Of a DNA stretch of 15,338 bases, positions 1 through 6,618 are shown one piece after another. Origin of the DNA: an uncultured Acidimicrobiales bacterium. Its GTDB lineage: Bacteria; Actinomycetota; Acidimicrobiia; Acidimicrobiales; UBA10347. Numbering within the stretch: the first letter of the stretch is position 1; every line of letters begins with the position of its first letter. A program made the translations under genes and the position numbers. The notes below the pieces were generated by a model. It saw nothing but the letters and a program-made list of their open reading frames with translations, had not been told where the DNA came from and searched no databases. The stretch is from positions 1 through 15,338 of the forward strand of contig CALDGN010000009.1 in NCBI GenBank assembly GCA_937942965.1, in the 5' to 3' direction.

Positions 1-2
1 CC

Positions 3-674
3 TGTGCTGATGTCGTCGTCGACGGTGAAACCGTCCCGACAGACCCGGGCGACGATCCACCCGAAGAAGCGGACTGTGTCCTCGAAGCGCTGGTTCCTAT
101 CGGCATCGCCGCGACGCCTGGTTTCGTCGGAGACGCCGAGGTGAGCAGCGAGTGCAACAGCGTGGTCACCGAGCAGCGCCTGCAGGTCTGCATCCAGGTC
201 GCACCTGCCGATCCGGACTCGCTTGAGACCCCACCAAGTAGCGATGTGAACGCAGCGGCCGAGAACATCGACTGCGAGACCGTGGTCGGCACGTCGCTCG
301 CCGTGTCACTGTTCGACGTGCCAGGTCGCAGCGGCAACAACTGGTATCGCCATTTCATCCAGCTCGAGGCAGACGCCACGAATGACCTCGGCGGGACCAC
401 CACGAACGTGTTCGATCCCATCGTCACCGGTTGGAGTGCCCTCAACTGCTTCCAAGCGGAGCCCGACGGATGCGCCAGGGTGTTCGTTCAGCCAGCACCA
501 CCGACGCCGACTCCAACACCAGCGCCGACGGCAACTCCGGCTCCAACGCCCACTCCAGCACCGACCCCAACACCGCCTCCGCTCGACGGCGGTGGGCCCG
601 ATGACTGCGAGATCGACACGATCGACGTCATCTGCGAAGACCCGCCGGACGACGATTTCCCGGTCATCAACTGA
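3..674 (+). CDS. C-terminal part of a secreted Cys-containing protein with Pro/Thr-rich tail (5' truncated)
   Basis: The reading frame is open from the left edge of the window (first full codon at base 3) to TGA at 672-674, so this is the last 223 residues of a longer protein. The visible part has scattered cysteines, which suggest disulfides outside the cell, and a region around YRHFIQLEADAT that could be part of a beta-rich extracellular domain. A run of Pro-Thr and Pro-Ala-Pro-Thr units follows, then a short acidic tail with two more cysteines that ends FPVIN. There is no LPXTG sorting signal and no C-terminal membrane segment, so release or non-covalent surface attachment is more likely than sortase anchoring. 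The signal peptide must lie upstream of the window. A GTG at 141 could in principle start a shorter protein, but the frame continues well upstream with the same character. I do not recognise the family; a function cannot be given. Confidence 0.75.
   Translation, partial: CADVVVDGETVPTDPGDDPPEEADCVLEALVPIGIAATPGFVGDAEVSSECNSVVTEQRLQVCIQVAPADPDSLETPPSSDVNAAAENIDCETVVGTSLAVSLFDVPGRSGNNWYRHFIQLEADATNDLGGTTTNVFDPIVTGWSALNCFQAEPDGCARVFVQPAPPTPTPTPAPTATPAPTPTPAPTPTPPPLDGGGPDDCEIDTIDVICEDPPDDDFPVIN
497..583 (+). repeat. Pro/Thr/Ala low-complexity coding repeat
   Basis: This stretch encodes alternating Pro-Thr with interspersed Pro-Ala, built from CCA/CCG/CCC, ACx and GCx codons. Such segments usually act as extended linkers or O-glycosylation targets in secreted actinobacterial proteins. 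Varied synonymous codons make it imperfect at DNA level, but it could still allow length variation by slippage. Confidence 0.75.
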
Positions 675-700
675 GTCATCGGCAACCGAGTTGTCGGACA

Positions 701-735
701 GGCCCCGGCTGGACACAGTTCCGGCCGGGGCCTTT
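701..735 (+). terminator. Rho-independent terminator after the secreted-protein gene
   Basis: GGCCCCGGC (701-709) pairs perfectly with GCCGGGGCC (724-732) across a 14-nt loop, followed by TTT. It lies 27 bases after the stop codon of the upstream gene. The T tract is short, so termination may be only partly intrinsic. Confidence 0.7.
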
Positions 736-829
736 CCGCGTCTCGGCCCGGACTGGCGATCCAATCGGCGACACAGATTTCCGAGGATTGGCGTAGTGGC
801 GGCCATTCCCGGTGTGTCACTCTGGGTGA

Positions 830-1483
830 GTGGGTGGACGCGCCGAGTACGAATACTTTGCGTCCGGGTTCTTTGAGCGGACCGATGAAAGCAACGACGC
901 AACGTTCTACGAACCCGTGCGATTGGTGCAGCACATCGACGATGCTGCCATCGCGGGCGTCGCCTCGATCTATGACGAACTCAACATCGAGGGCAACGTC
1001 CTCGACCTGATGAGCTCATGGATCTCGCACTTCGAGACCACCCCGAGTCGTCTCACCATCCTCGGCATGAACGAGGCCGAGCTGCGGGCCAACGCTCAAG
1101 CCTCCGAGGTCGTCGTTCACGACCTCAATTCCGACCCTTCACTCCCCTGGCCTGACAACCACTTCGACGACGTGGTCTGCGCCGTGTCGGTCGATTATCT
1201 GACCAAGCCGCTCGAAGTCTTCGAAGAGGTCGCTCGTGTCGTTCAGCCGGGAGGACGCTTCGTCTGCACCTTCAGTAACCGGTGCTTTCCGACCAAGGCG
1301 ATTCGTGGCTGGCTGATGGCCAGCGACTCATTGCGATGCGAAATCGTTGCCACCTACTTCCGTCTTTCGGGCGGCTGGGATGAGCCGGTGATCGACACCC
1401 GCATCCGTGGCGGCGTCAGCGATCCCCTCTACGCCGTATGGGCAACCGCGCTCGGTTCCGCCAATGGCGACCCCGACACCTAA
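830..1483 (+). CDS. Class I SAM-dependent methyltransferase (type-11-like)
   Basis: This 217-residue protein has a Rossmann-type methyltransferase core. Motif I lies in VLDLMSSW (57-64), followed by HFE. An acidic turn DLNSDPSLPW (98-107) precedes HFDDVVCAVSVDYLTKP (111-127), and the post-motif strand is VVQPGGRFVCTFSNRCFP (137-154). The N-terminal FFERTDES...FY and the QHIDDAAI region match a subgroup of uncharacterised bacterial methyltransferases as I remember it; the substrate is unknown. The GTG at 830 is the earliest possible start because TGA lies directly before it (827-829), and it keeps the conserved FFERTDES segment. No clear Shine-Dalgarno is visible. The next gene starts 9 bases after the stop, so the two are probably co-transcribed. 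Confidence 0.85.
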   Translation: MGGRAEYEYFASGFFERTDESNDATFYEPVRLVQHIDDAAIAGVASIYDELNIEGNVLDLMSSWISHFETTPSRLTILGMNEAELRANAQASEVVVHDLNSDPSLPWPDNHFDDVVCAVSVDYLTKPLEVFEEVARVVQPGGRFVCTFSNRCFPTKAIRGWLMASDSLRCEIVATYFRLSGGWDEPVIDTRIRGGVSDPLYAVWATALGSANGDPDT

Positions 1484-1492
1484 GCTGACGCC

Positions 1493-2668
1493 ATGTCGAC
1501 TGCTGCTGACACGGAGACCAAACCCAAGCGCGTCCGCTGGACGCACCAGTGGAAAGAGCTCTACGACGAAGTCATCGACAGCGGTCTCTGTACCGGCTGC
1601 GCTGGCTGCGTGATCTCGTGTCCGCACGACGTCATCGGGTACAAGCATGAGCCAGGTCATTACAAGCCGTTCCACCTCGAAGAAGAACTCGGTCTGACCA
1701 ACTGTGTTCACGGCGAGAAGGGCTGCACGAGTTGCACCCGTGCCTGTCCTCGCTTCCGCGACTGGGAAACCGAAGCCGATGAGCATCTCTTCGGCCGCGT
1801 CCGCGAAGACAACGAGATGGCCGGCATCTACAAGGACATCCTGCTCGTCCGAGCCAGCGATGACTTTGTCTATGACACCGGCCAAGACGGCGGCCTTGTG
1901 TCCGCAATCCTGATCTGGTGCCTTGAGAACGACATCATCGACGGGGCACTCGTCTCGCACCTCGAAAGCACCGAAGACGGCTCTGCAGGCTGGAAAGCCA
2001 TCCCCGGCGTGGCAACGAACCGCGACGAGGTCCTCGCCGGCGCTGGCAGCCGCTACACCTACTCGGCCAACACGATGGCGTTCGACCAGGCCAAAGAGAT
2101 GGGCCTCAAAGATCTCGCCCTCGTCGGCATGAGCTGTCAGACCTCGGTCGCCCCGGTCATGTGGCATCGCAAGGTCGGCAAGGTCTCGAAGCCGTTCAAG
2201 CTCAACATCGGCCTGCTGTGCTCCAAGTCGTTCGACGACTCGATGTTCGACGAACTGTTCGGCGTCAAGTACGGGCTCGACAAGAACGAAATCGCCAAGA
2301 TGAACATCAAGGGCGTGTTCCAGGTCTGGATGAAGGACGGCACGTACCACGAGATCAATCTCAAGGAGTGCCACGCCTGGACTCGCGAGGGCTGCAACCA
2401 CTGCCCCGATTTCGCAGCTGAGCACGCCGATATCAGCACCGGCGGCATCGGCAACGAGACCGACTGGACGCTCACCGTCGTGCGCACGGATCTCGGGCGC
2501 GCCGTGATCGACGCCATGATCAAGGACGGCGTAATCGACACTCGTCCCGGCGACGACGACCCGGCTGCGATCGCGCTGATGCAGCGACTGGCTCAGAAGA
2601 GCCGTGAGCGCTGGCCAGGCTGGGCGAACCAAACGGTGCGCGTCGGCCTTCCCGAAAAGAAGAAATAG
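1493..2668 (+). CDS. Coenzyme F420 hydrogenase/dehydrogenase beta-subunit family protein (FrhB-like, two Fe-S motifs)
   Basis: The 391-residue product has an N-terminal ferredoxin-type motif CTGCAGCVISCP (C33, C36, C39, C43). A second cysteine group (C71, C78, C81, C85) includes CTSCTRACP. Together these could hold two [4Fe-4S] clusters. The middle and C-terminal parts, with GQDGGLVSAIL (130-140), YTYSANT (188-194), GMSCQ (212-216) and the HAWTREGCNHCPDF segment (294-307), fit the F420 hydrogenase/dehydrogenase beta subunit N- and C-terminal domains. Family members bind FAD and pass electrons between Fe-S clusters and F420 or a partner enzyme; the related plant chlorophyll reductase HCAR shows that F420 is not the only substrate. 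No hydrogenase or formate dehydrogenase catalytic subunit is nearby, so it is probably a stand-alone soluble oxidoreductase. The ATG at 1493 follows the methyltransferase gene closely. Confidence 0.87.
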   Translation: MSTAADTETKPKRVRWTHQWKELYDEVIDSGLCTGCAGCVISCPHDVIGYKHEPGHYKPFHLEEELGLTNCVHGEKGCTSCTRACPRFRDWETEADEHLFGRVREDNEMAGIYKDILLVRASDDFVYDTGQDGGLVSAILIWCLENDIIDGALVSHLESTEDGSAGWKAIPGVATNRDEVLAGAGSRYTYSANTMAFDQAKEMGLKDLALVGMSCQTSVAPVMWHRKVGKVSKPFKLNIGLLCSKSFDDSMFDELFGVKYGLDKNEIAKMNIKGVFQVWMKDGTYHEINLKECHAWTREGCNHCPDFAAEHADISTGGIGNETDWTLTVVRTDLGRAVIDAMIKDGVIDTRPGDDDPAAIALMQRLAQKSRERWPGWANQTVRVGLPEKKK

Positions 2669-2701
2669 CGAACCGCCGAGTCGCCGAGCCGAGGTTCGGC
2701 G
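2669..2701. terminator. Possible hairpin between convergent genes
   Basis: CGAACC (2669-2674) can pair with GGTTCG (2693-2698) between the convergent stop codons of the F420-type gene and the nucleotidyltransferase gene. Neither side has a T tract and the loop is long (18 nt), so any terminator role is weak inference. Confidence 0.25.
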
Positions 2702-3418
2702 CTACAAGTTGCTGCGACGGAAGTCGATGAGAAACCGCTCGGCGGCTTCGACATCGGGTTCCTCAGCCATCGATGACTCAATCGCATCGAGCTCTGCTTT
2801 GCGCTGCTCGAATCGCTCCAGGAACGCATGCACGTCGCGTTCGGCGAGTTCGCCAACGGCGAACAGGTCGTCGCGATGTTGAGACACGTCGACGACGATC
2901 TCGCCGGTCGTGAGGAGCTGCTCGGCCTGCAGCATCAGCCGGAAGCAATGGCGACCGTGCTTGGCGGTCCGCTTGGCGAGGTCTGAGTTGAAGCCCTTGC
3001 GACCCTCGGCCTCGCGATTCGCCAGCCGCTTGGCCTGGGCAATCGCATAACCCGTGTAGGCGGCTCGCACCGTTCGCTGTCCAAGCAGCCGAGATCGGAT
3101 CTCAAGCAGTGGCTGCATGCGGTCATCGAGGACCTCGTACTCAGCGAGGAACAACAGCTCGGTGACCGTTGGATTGCCCTTGAGCACAAGACCGACGAAC
3201 TTGGCGATCTCGTGCAGCTGCACGTCGTCGGGGTCGGTGAACACGTGCGACGCCTTGTTCGCGTTGAAGCTCAGCCCCAGGACCGTCTCGGTCGGGACGC
3301 AGTACACGCCCTGACGATCGACATCAGATCCTTCGTGGGCCAGCCCGTACGCGGTCGAACCCGTGACGCCGAGAAGCAGCAGCTCCTCGCCCGGATCAAG
3401 CCTGAACGACTCGCTCAT
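2702..3418 (-). CDS. RlaP-like predicted nucleotidyltransferase (COG3541/PF10127 type)
   Basis: This 238-residue protein carries the polymerase-beta superfamily signature near its N terminus: GVTGSTAYGLAHEGSDVD (17-34), with G20-S21 binding phosphate and D32/D34 as the metal-binding acidic pair. The following segments (GLSFNANKASHVF, VQLHEIAKFVGLVLKGNPTVTELLF) fit the RlaP group, named for its association with RNA ligases. Its target in this organism is unknown; transfer of a nucleotide to RNA or another small acceptor is the family expectation. No RNA ligase gene is visible here. It is the third gene of a minus-strand series after a uracil-DNA glycosylase and a lipoprotein. The ATG at 3418 places the GS motif about 20 residues in, as expected. 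A promoter-like sequence directly upstream suggests it can also be transcribed alone, leaderless. Confidence 0.83.
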   Translation of the reverse strand: MSESFRLDPGEELLLLGVTGSTAYGLAHEGSDVDRQGVYCVPTETVLGLSFNANKASHVFTDPDDVQLHEIAKFVGLVLKGNPTVTELLFLAEYEVLDDRMQPLLEIRSRLLGQRTVRAAYTGYAIAQAKRLANREAEGRKGFNSDLAKRTAKHGRHCFRLMLQAEQLLTTGEIVVDVSQHRDDLFAVGELAERDVHAFLERFEQRKAELDAIESSMAEEPDVEAAERFLIDFRRSNL

Positions 3419-3424
3419 CGCCAG

Positions 3425-3455
3425 ATCGTAGAGAACGACCGATGGAGCCTGTCGA
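3425..3455 (-). promoter_or_regulatory. Candidate promoter for the RlaP-like gene (leaderless)
   Basis: On the minus strand, TCGACA (3455-3450, five of six matches to the -35 consensus) is followed after 19 bases by TACGAT (3430-3425, TANNNT type). The ATG starts 6 bases further on, at 3418. This geometry would start the transcript at or next to the start codon, a common leaderless arrangement in actinobacteria. The spacer is slightly long, so this is a prediction only. Confidence 0.35.
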
Positions 3456-3489
3456 CCATTTCGAGCGCAGCGAGAAACGCGTACTACTC

Positions 3490-3870
3490 CTAGGCAGCAG
3501 CGATGCAGCCCTTGACGATCTCGACGATCTGAGCTTCGGTGACGTTGTTGCTCGACTCAAGCTCTTCAAGAATCTCGGGGTTGTCACGCAGGCGGCTATT
3601 GGCTTCGACAAACGCATCGAACGGGATCGATGCCTTGATCTGGCTGAAGCTGCACTGGCAGACCTGCTCGGCCTTGTCGGCGAGATCTTCGCTCAGCGAC
3701 GGCACGCAGCCCTCGGTCCAGTTGAGCTCGACGTTGCTCAGACCGCTCTCCGCGTCGACCTGGTCCTCGTAGGACACGGGGAAGCCGTCGCTGCTGCAGG
3801 CAGCAGCCAGGAAGACAACGATGGCCAGCGCGGCCAGGGATGACAGGAAGCGGCGAAGACGGCGGGTCAC
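3490..3870 (-). CDS. Small secreted lipoprotein with four further cysteines
   Basis: The frame runs upstream to 4101, but the basic start VTRRLRRF, a hydrophobic stretch (LSSLAALAIVVF) and a lipobox LAAAC identify GTG at 3870 as the start, giving 126 residues. C25 would be lipidated. The mature part contains C55, a C71-x-C73 pair and C122 near the end, probably as two disulfides. The segment around QCSFSQIKASIPFDAF (72-87) followed by a C-terminal helix ending in Cys resembles small actinobacterial lipoproteins of unknown function; I cannot name the family with confidence. It begins 28 bases after the uracil-DNA glycosylase stop and ends 71 bases before the nucleotidyltransferase start, so it sits inside the same minus-strand series although its location outside the membrane makes a shared function unlikely. 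Confidence 0.82.
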   Translation of the reverse strand: MTRRLRRFLSSLAALAIVVFLAAACSSDGFPVSYEDQVDAESGLSNVELNWTEGCVPSLSEDLADKAEQVCQCSFSQIKASIPFDAFVEANSRLRDNPEILEELESSNNVTEAQIVEIVKGCIAAA

Positions 3871-3898
3871 GGCGTCGAATGGTATCCGCCTCGTGGAC

Positions 3899-4597
3899 CT
3901 ATCCCGTGAGTTCTCGGGCTCGGGTGAACACGGCGTCGAGCATGTCCTCGTTGAGTCGGCCCGTGAACGTGTTCTGTTGGCTGACGTGATACGAGCACAG
4001 GACGGTGAGGCCGGATTCGAGCGGGACCTCGACACCGTGGCCGAACTTCGGGCGAGGACGGATGCCCAGGTACTGACAGACCGATGCATAGCCGATCCCA
4101 CCGAGGGCGACGACGACCTTGAGGTTCGTCAGCAGCTCGAACTCTCGGTCGAGGAACGGTTTGCATGCGGCCCGTTCGTCCGGGGTCGGTTTGTTCGCTG
4201 GTGGCGCACATTTCACCGGCGACGTGATCCACGCGCCCGTCAGCTCAAGGCCGTCGTCACGGTCGATGCTCTCCGGCTGGTTGGCATACCCAGCCCGGTA
4301 CAGGGCTCGATAGAGCCAGTCGCCGCTGCGGTCGCCGGTGAACATGCGGCCGGTCCGGTTCGCTCCGTGTGCTGCGGGCGCAAGTCCGACGACGAGCAGG
4401 CCGGCGTCGCCGTCGCCGAAGCCCGGGACGGCCTTGCCCCAATACTCCTGGTCACGAAAGGCCGCTCGCTTCTCGCGTGCGACTTCTTCTCGCCAGTCAA
4501 CGAGGCGGGCGCAGGTTCGGCACTTCTCAATGTCGACCCGCAGTCGGTGCAGTGGTTCCACTCCCGCCACGGTAGTTTCGCGAGTGCATGGCCCCAT
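3899..4597 (-). CDS. Uracil-DNA glycosylase, family 5 (UDGb type, Fe-S)
   Basis: This base-excision-repair enzyme removes uracil, and probably other deaminated bases, from DNA. Numbering from the longest start, motif 1 is GLAPAAHGANRTGR (71-84) and the second catalytic motif is HVSQQNTFTGRL (204-215), the form typical of family 5, which lacks the strong Asp/Asn of family 1. Four cysteines, C26-x2-C29 in ECRTC-like context and C130/C145 around CAPPANKPTPDERAAC, match the [4Fe-4S] ligands of this group. The longest frame starts at ATG 4597 and would overlap the divergent phosphatase gene by 10 bases. GTG at 4570 or 4561 would still keep all motifs and relieve the overlap, so the start is unsettled. 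It leads a minus-strand series of three genes. Confidence 0.92.
   Translation of the reverse strand: MGPCTRETTVAGVEPLHRLRVDIEKCRTCARLVDWREEVAREKRAAFRDQEYWGKAVPGFGDGDAGLLVVGLAPAAHGANRTGRMFTGDRSGDWLYRALYRAGYANQPESIDRDDGLELTGAWITSPVKCAPPANKPTPDERAACKPFLDREFELLTNLKVVVALGGIGYASVCQYLGIRPRPKFGHGVEVPLESGLTVLCSYHVSQQNTFTGRLNEDMLDAVFTRARELTG
4573..4587 (+). promoter_or_regulatory. Candidate -10 element for the phosphatase gene (leaderless)
   Basis: TAGTTT (4573-4578) fits the actinobacterial TANNNT -10 pattern and ends 9 bases before ATG 4588, which would give a leaderless or nearly leaderless transcript. No Shine-Dalgarno is visible before 4588 or 4621. No convincing -35 was found. Confidence 0.25.
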
Positions 4598-5241
4598 CTA
4601 AGAAGTCCACGCCGCCCGCGATGACGACGGTCCTATTGGTCCGCCACGGTCAAACGCCGACCACCGGAAAGGTCCTCCCGGGGCGAGCAAAAGGCCTCCA
4701 TCTCGGCGACGTCGGCATCGGCCAGGCCGAACGAGCCGGCGAACGCATCGCCGGCCTGAACAAGGCGTCTGCGATCTACGCATCGCCGATGGAACGCACC
4801 CAAGAGACCGCAGCGCCGATCGCCAAGGCCTGCAAGCTGCGCATCCGCACCCGGGCCGGCCTGAACGAATGCGACTTTGGCAAGTGGACGGGCAAGAAGC
4901 TCAGCGACCTGCGCAAGCTCCCGGAATGGCAAACCGTCCAGAAGTACCCGAGCGGCTTCCGTTTCCCCGGAGGCGAATCGTTCTCCGAGATGCAGGCCCG
5001 CATCAGCGGCACGCTCGTGGATCTGGTCGCCGACCATCCCGGCGAGACGATCGTCTGCGTATCGCATGCCGACACGATCAAGGCTGCCGTCGCCCATGCT
5101 CTCGGGACGCACCTCGATCAGTTCCAACGCATCGTCATCTCGCCCTGCTCAATCTCGGCAATCATCTATGGGCCCACTGGCCCCACAGTGCTGGCGGTGA
5201 ACTCGACCGGCGATGACCTGACCCGACTGGTTCCATCGTGA
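4588..5241 (+). CDS. Histidine phosphatase family protein, MSMEG_4193 type
   Basis: This is a phosphoglycerate-mutase-fold phosphatase. Counting from ATG 4588, the catalytic RHG lies in LLVRHGQTPTTG, the phosphate pocket continues in SPMERTQETAAP, and the second catalytic His is in VCVSHADTIKAAVAHALG. Downstream segments YPSGFRFPGGESF and QRIVISPCSISAI are typical of the actinobacterial MSMEG_4193 subgroup, which lacks a proven substrate. ATG 4588 adds a short basic leader (MAPSKKSTPPA) before ATG 4621; I keep 4588 because a -10-like element lies at leaderless distance, but 4621 is also acceptable. Its TGA overlaps the GTG of the DUF3090 gene as GTGA, so the two are translationally coupled. 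With the kinase-like gene downstream it forms a conserved trio. Confidence 0.88.
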   Translation: MAPSKKSTPPAMTTVLLVRHGQTPTTGKVLPGRAKGLHLGDVGIGQAERAGERIAGLNKASAIYASPMERTQETAAPIAKACKLRIRTRAGLNECDFGKWTGKKLSDLRKLPEWQTVQKYPSGFRFPGGESFSEMQARISGTLVDLVADHPGETIVCVSHADTIKAAVAHALGTHLDQFQRIVISPCSISAIIYGPTGPTVLAVNSTGDDLTRLVPS

Positions 5242-5735
5242 GTGCGTTCGACCGGTCGTTCGACCTTCCTGACGTCGACGCGTTCTTGGCCGGCGCGGTT
5301 GGTCCTGCAGGTGGGCGCACGTTCTTCCTCCAGGCAAGCGCCGGTGGCCAGATCGTCACGCTCAAGGTCGAGAAGCAGCAAGTCGCAGCGCTGGCCGACT
5401 ACCTCGCCGACATGTTGAACGATCTGCCCGAACCGTCCATCACCTCGGTTCCATCCGAGTTGTCGATGTCCACCCCGATCGAGCCGGAGTGGCCGGTCGC
5501 CTCGATGGGCGTCGCCTATGTCGAAAGCCGTGACCGGGTCGCGTTATGGGCCGAGCAGCTGCAACGCGAAGACGACGAAGGCTCACCGGCTACCAGTCGC
5601 TTCCAGCTGACCCGAGGCCAAGTGTCAGCGTTCATCCGACATGCTCGCGAACTCGTCGCCGCCGGGCGGCCACCCTGCCCCTACTGCGAATCGCCGTTGA
5701 ACGACGGCGAAACCTGGTGTCCGTGCTGGAACTAA
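5238..5735 (+). CDS. DUF3090 family protein
   Basis: The 165-residue product matches the actinobacterial DUF3090 family: an N-terminal domain with the segment GRTFFLQASAGGQIVTLKVEKQQVAAL (26-52), a central WPVASMGVAYVES strand region and FQLTRGQVSAFIRHARELVAAGRPPCPYC near the end (122-150). The tail holds a zinc-ribbon-like pattern with C147-x2-C150 and C161-x-C163. No biochemical role is established for the family. It nearly always accompanies the MSMEG_4193-type phosphatase and the SCO1664 kinase-like protein, which argues for a shared complex or pathway. It starts with GTG at 5238, overlapping the phosphatase stop by four bases, and ends 19 bases before the next gene. Confidence 0.9.
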   Translation: MSAFDRSFDLPDVDAFLAGAVGPAGGRTFFLQASAGGQIVTLKVEKQQVAALADYLADMLNDLPEPSITSVPSELSMSTPIEPEWPVASMGVAYVESRDRVALWAEQLQREDDEGSPATSRFQLTRGQVSAFIRHARELVAAGRPPCPYCESPLNDGETWCPCWN

Positions 5736-5754
5736 CCGCTCCGTCCCCGGAACC

Positions 5755-6585
5755 ATGCCAATGAGCGACGACGAGTTCAGCGACGATGACTTCGACGACG
5801 AGTCCAGCGACGAGTACGAAGATCACGACGATGGTGACGACGCGGAGTACCGCGAAACCGCGATTCGCGAGCGTGATCCGATTCCGAACGATGTCGCCGA
5901 AGAGATCCTGAGCGAGGGCGAGATCGAGATCCTCGGCCAGATGCCGTGGAGCTCCAACGCAACCCTGCTGTGCGACGTCACGCACGGCGACCACTTCGTG
6001 CAGGCCATCTATAAGCCGCACCGGGGCGAACGACCCCTCTGGGACTTCCCGGACGGTCTCTACCTGCGAGAGGCCGCCTGCTACGAGCTCGCCAAGGCCA
6101 TCGGATGGGACCTGGTACCGCCGACCGTTGTCGTCGACGGCCCCGTCGGCCCAGGCTCGGTCCAGCTGTTCATCCCGTGCGACTTCAACCAGCACTACCT
6201 GACGCTCAACGACGACGACACGTACCGGCCCGCATTCGAGCAACTGACGGCATTCGACATGGTTGCCAACAGCACCGACCGCAAGGCGGGCCACGTACTG
6301 CTCGATCGCCAAGATCACATCTGGGCGATCGATAACGGGTTGTCGTTCCACGTCGAGTTCAAGCTGCGCACCGTGCTGTGGGACTACGCCGGCGAGCCGA
6401 TCCCGGACGCCATCATCGAAGACCTGCAGACCCTGGTGGCTGGCGATGCGCTGGCCACGGCGCTGGGCGACCTGATCGACGAAGACGAAGTCGAAGCCGC
6501 CGAGCATCGGGCTCGCATTCTGATCAACGAGGGCCGCTTCCCCGTCGATCGCACGGGCCGCCGCTGGCCCTGGCCGCTCGTCTAG
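5755..6585 (+). CDS. SCO1664 family protein (PI3/PI4-kinase-like fold) with acidic N-terminal tail
   Basis: This 276-residue protein shows the remote lipid-kinase-like signature of the SCO1664 family. A probable ATP-binding lysine is K87 in IYKPHRGERPLWDFPDG, followed by REAACYELAKAIGWDLVPPT (105-124). A catalytic-loop-like DMVANSTDRKAGHVLL spans 168-183 (D168, N172, D175). A metal-binding DNG motif, D193, is in IWAIDNGLSFHVEFKLRTVLWDY (189-211). Real substrate and activity are unknown; protein or small-molecule phosphorylation is possible. Residues 4-31 are almost all Asp, Glu and Ser, a feature I do not associate with the family core. ATG 5755 and ATG 5761 are both possible starts. It closes the phosphatase/DUF3090/kinase-like operon. 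The mycothiol gene mshC, which often lies nearby in other actinobacteria, is not in this window. Confidence 0.88.
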   Translation: MPMSDDEFSDDDFDDESSDEYEDHDDGDDAEYRETAIRERDPIPNDVAEEILSEGEIEILGQMPWSSNATLLCDVTHGDHFVQAIYKPHRGERPLWDFPDGLYLREAACYELAKAIGWDLVPPTVVVDGPVGPGSVQLFIPCDFNQHYLTLNDDDTYRPAFEQLTAFDMVANSTDRKAGHVLLDRQDHIWAIDNGLSFHVEFKLRTVLWDYAGEPIPDAIIEDLQTLVAGDALATALGDLIDEDEVEAAEHRARILINEGRFPVDRTGRRWPWPLV

Positions 6586-6618
6586 AGCCAGGCAGACGAG
6601 ACGGGCAGGCGCACACGC

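Noticed and set aside
497..583. Repetitive segment considered as CRISPR-like or satellite
   Set aside because: It is a coding Pro/Thr low-complexity run in frame with the secreted protein; no direct repeats with unique spacers.
1328..2632. Long open frame of 434 codons on the minus strand
   Set aside because: It lies opposite the F420-type gene, whose protein has clear Fe-S motifs. The antisense translation is rich in Val, Ala, Asp and Gly with no recognisable domain, as expected from GC-rich codon bias.
3821..4624. Plus-strand open frame of 267 codons
   Set aside because: Antisense to the uracil-DNA glycosylase and its motifs.
5632..6507. Minus-strand open frame of 291 codons
   Set aside because: Antisense to the DUF3090 and SCO1664-type genes; no motif, Arg/Val-rich composition.
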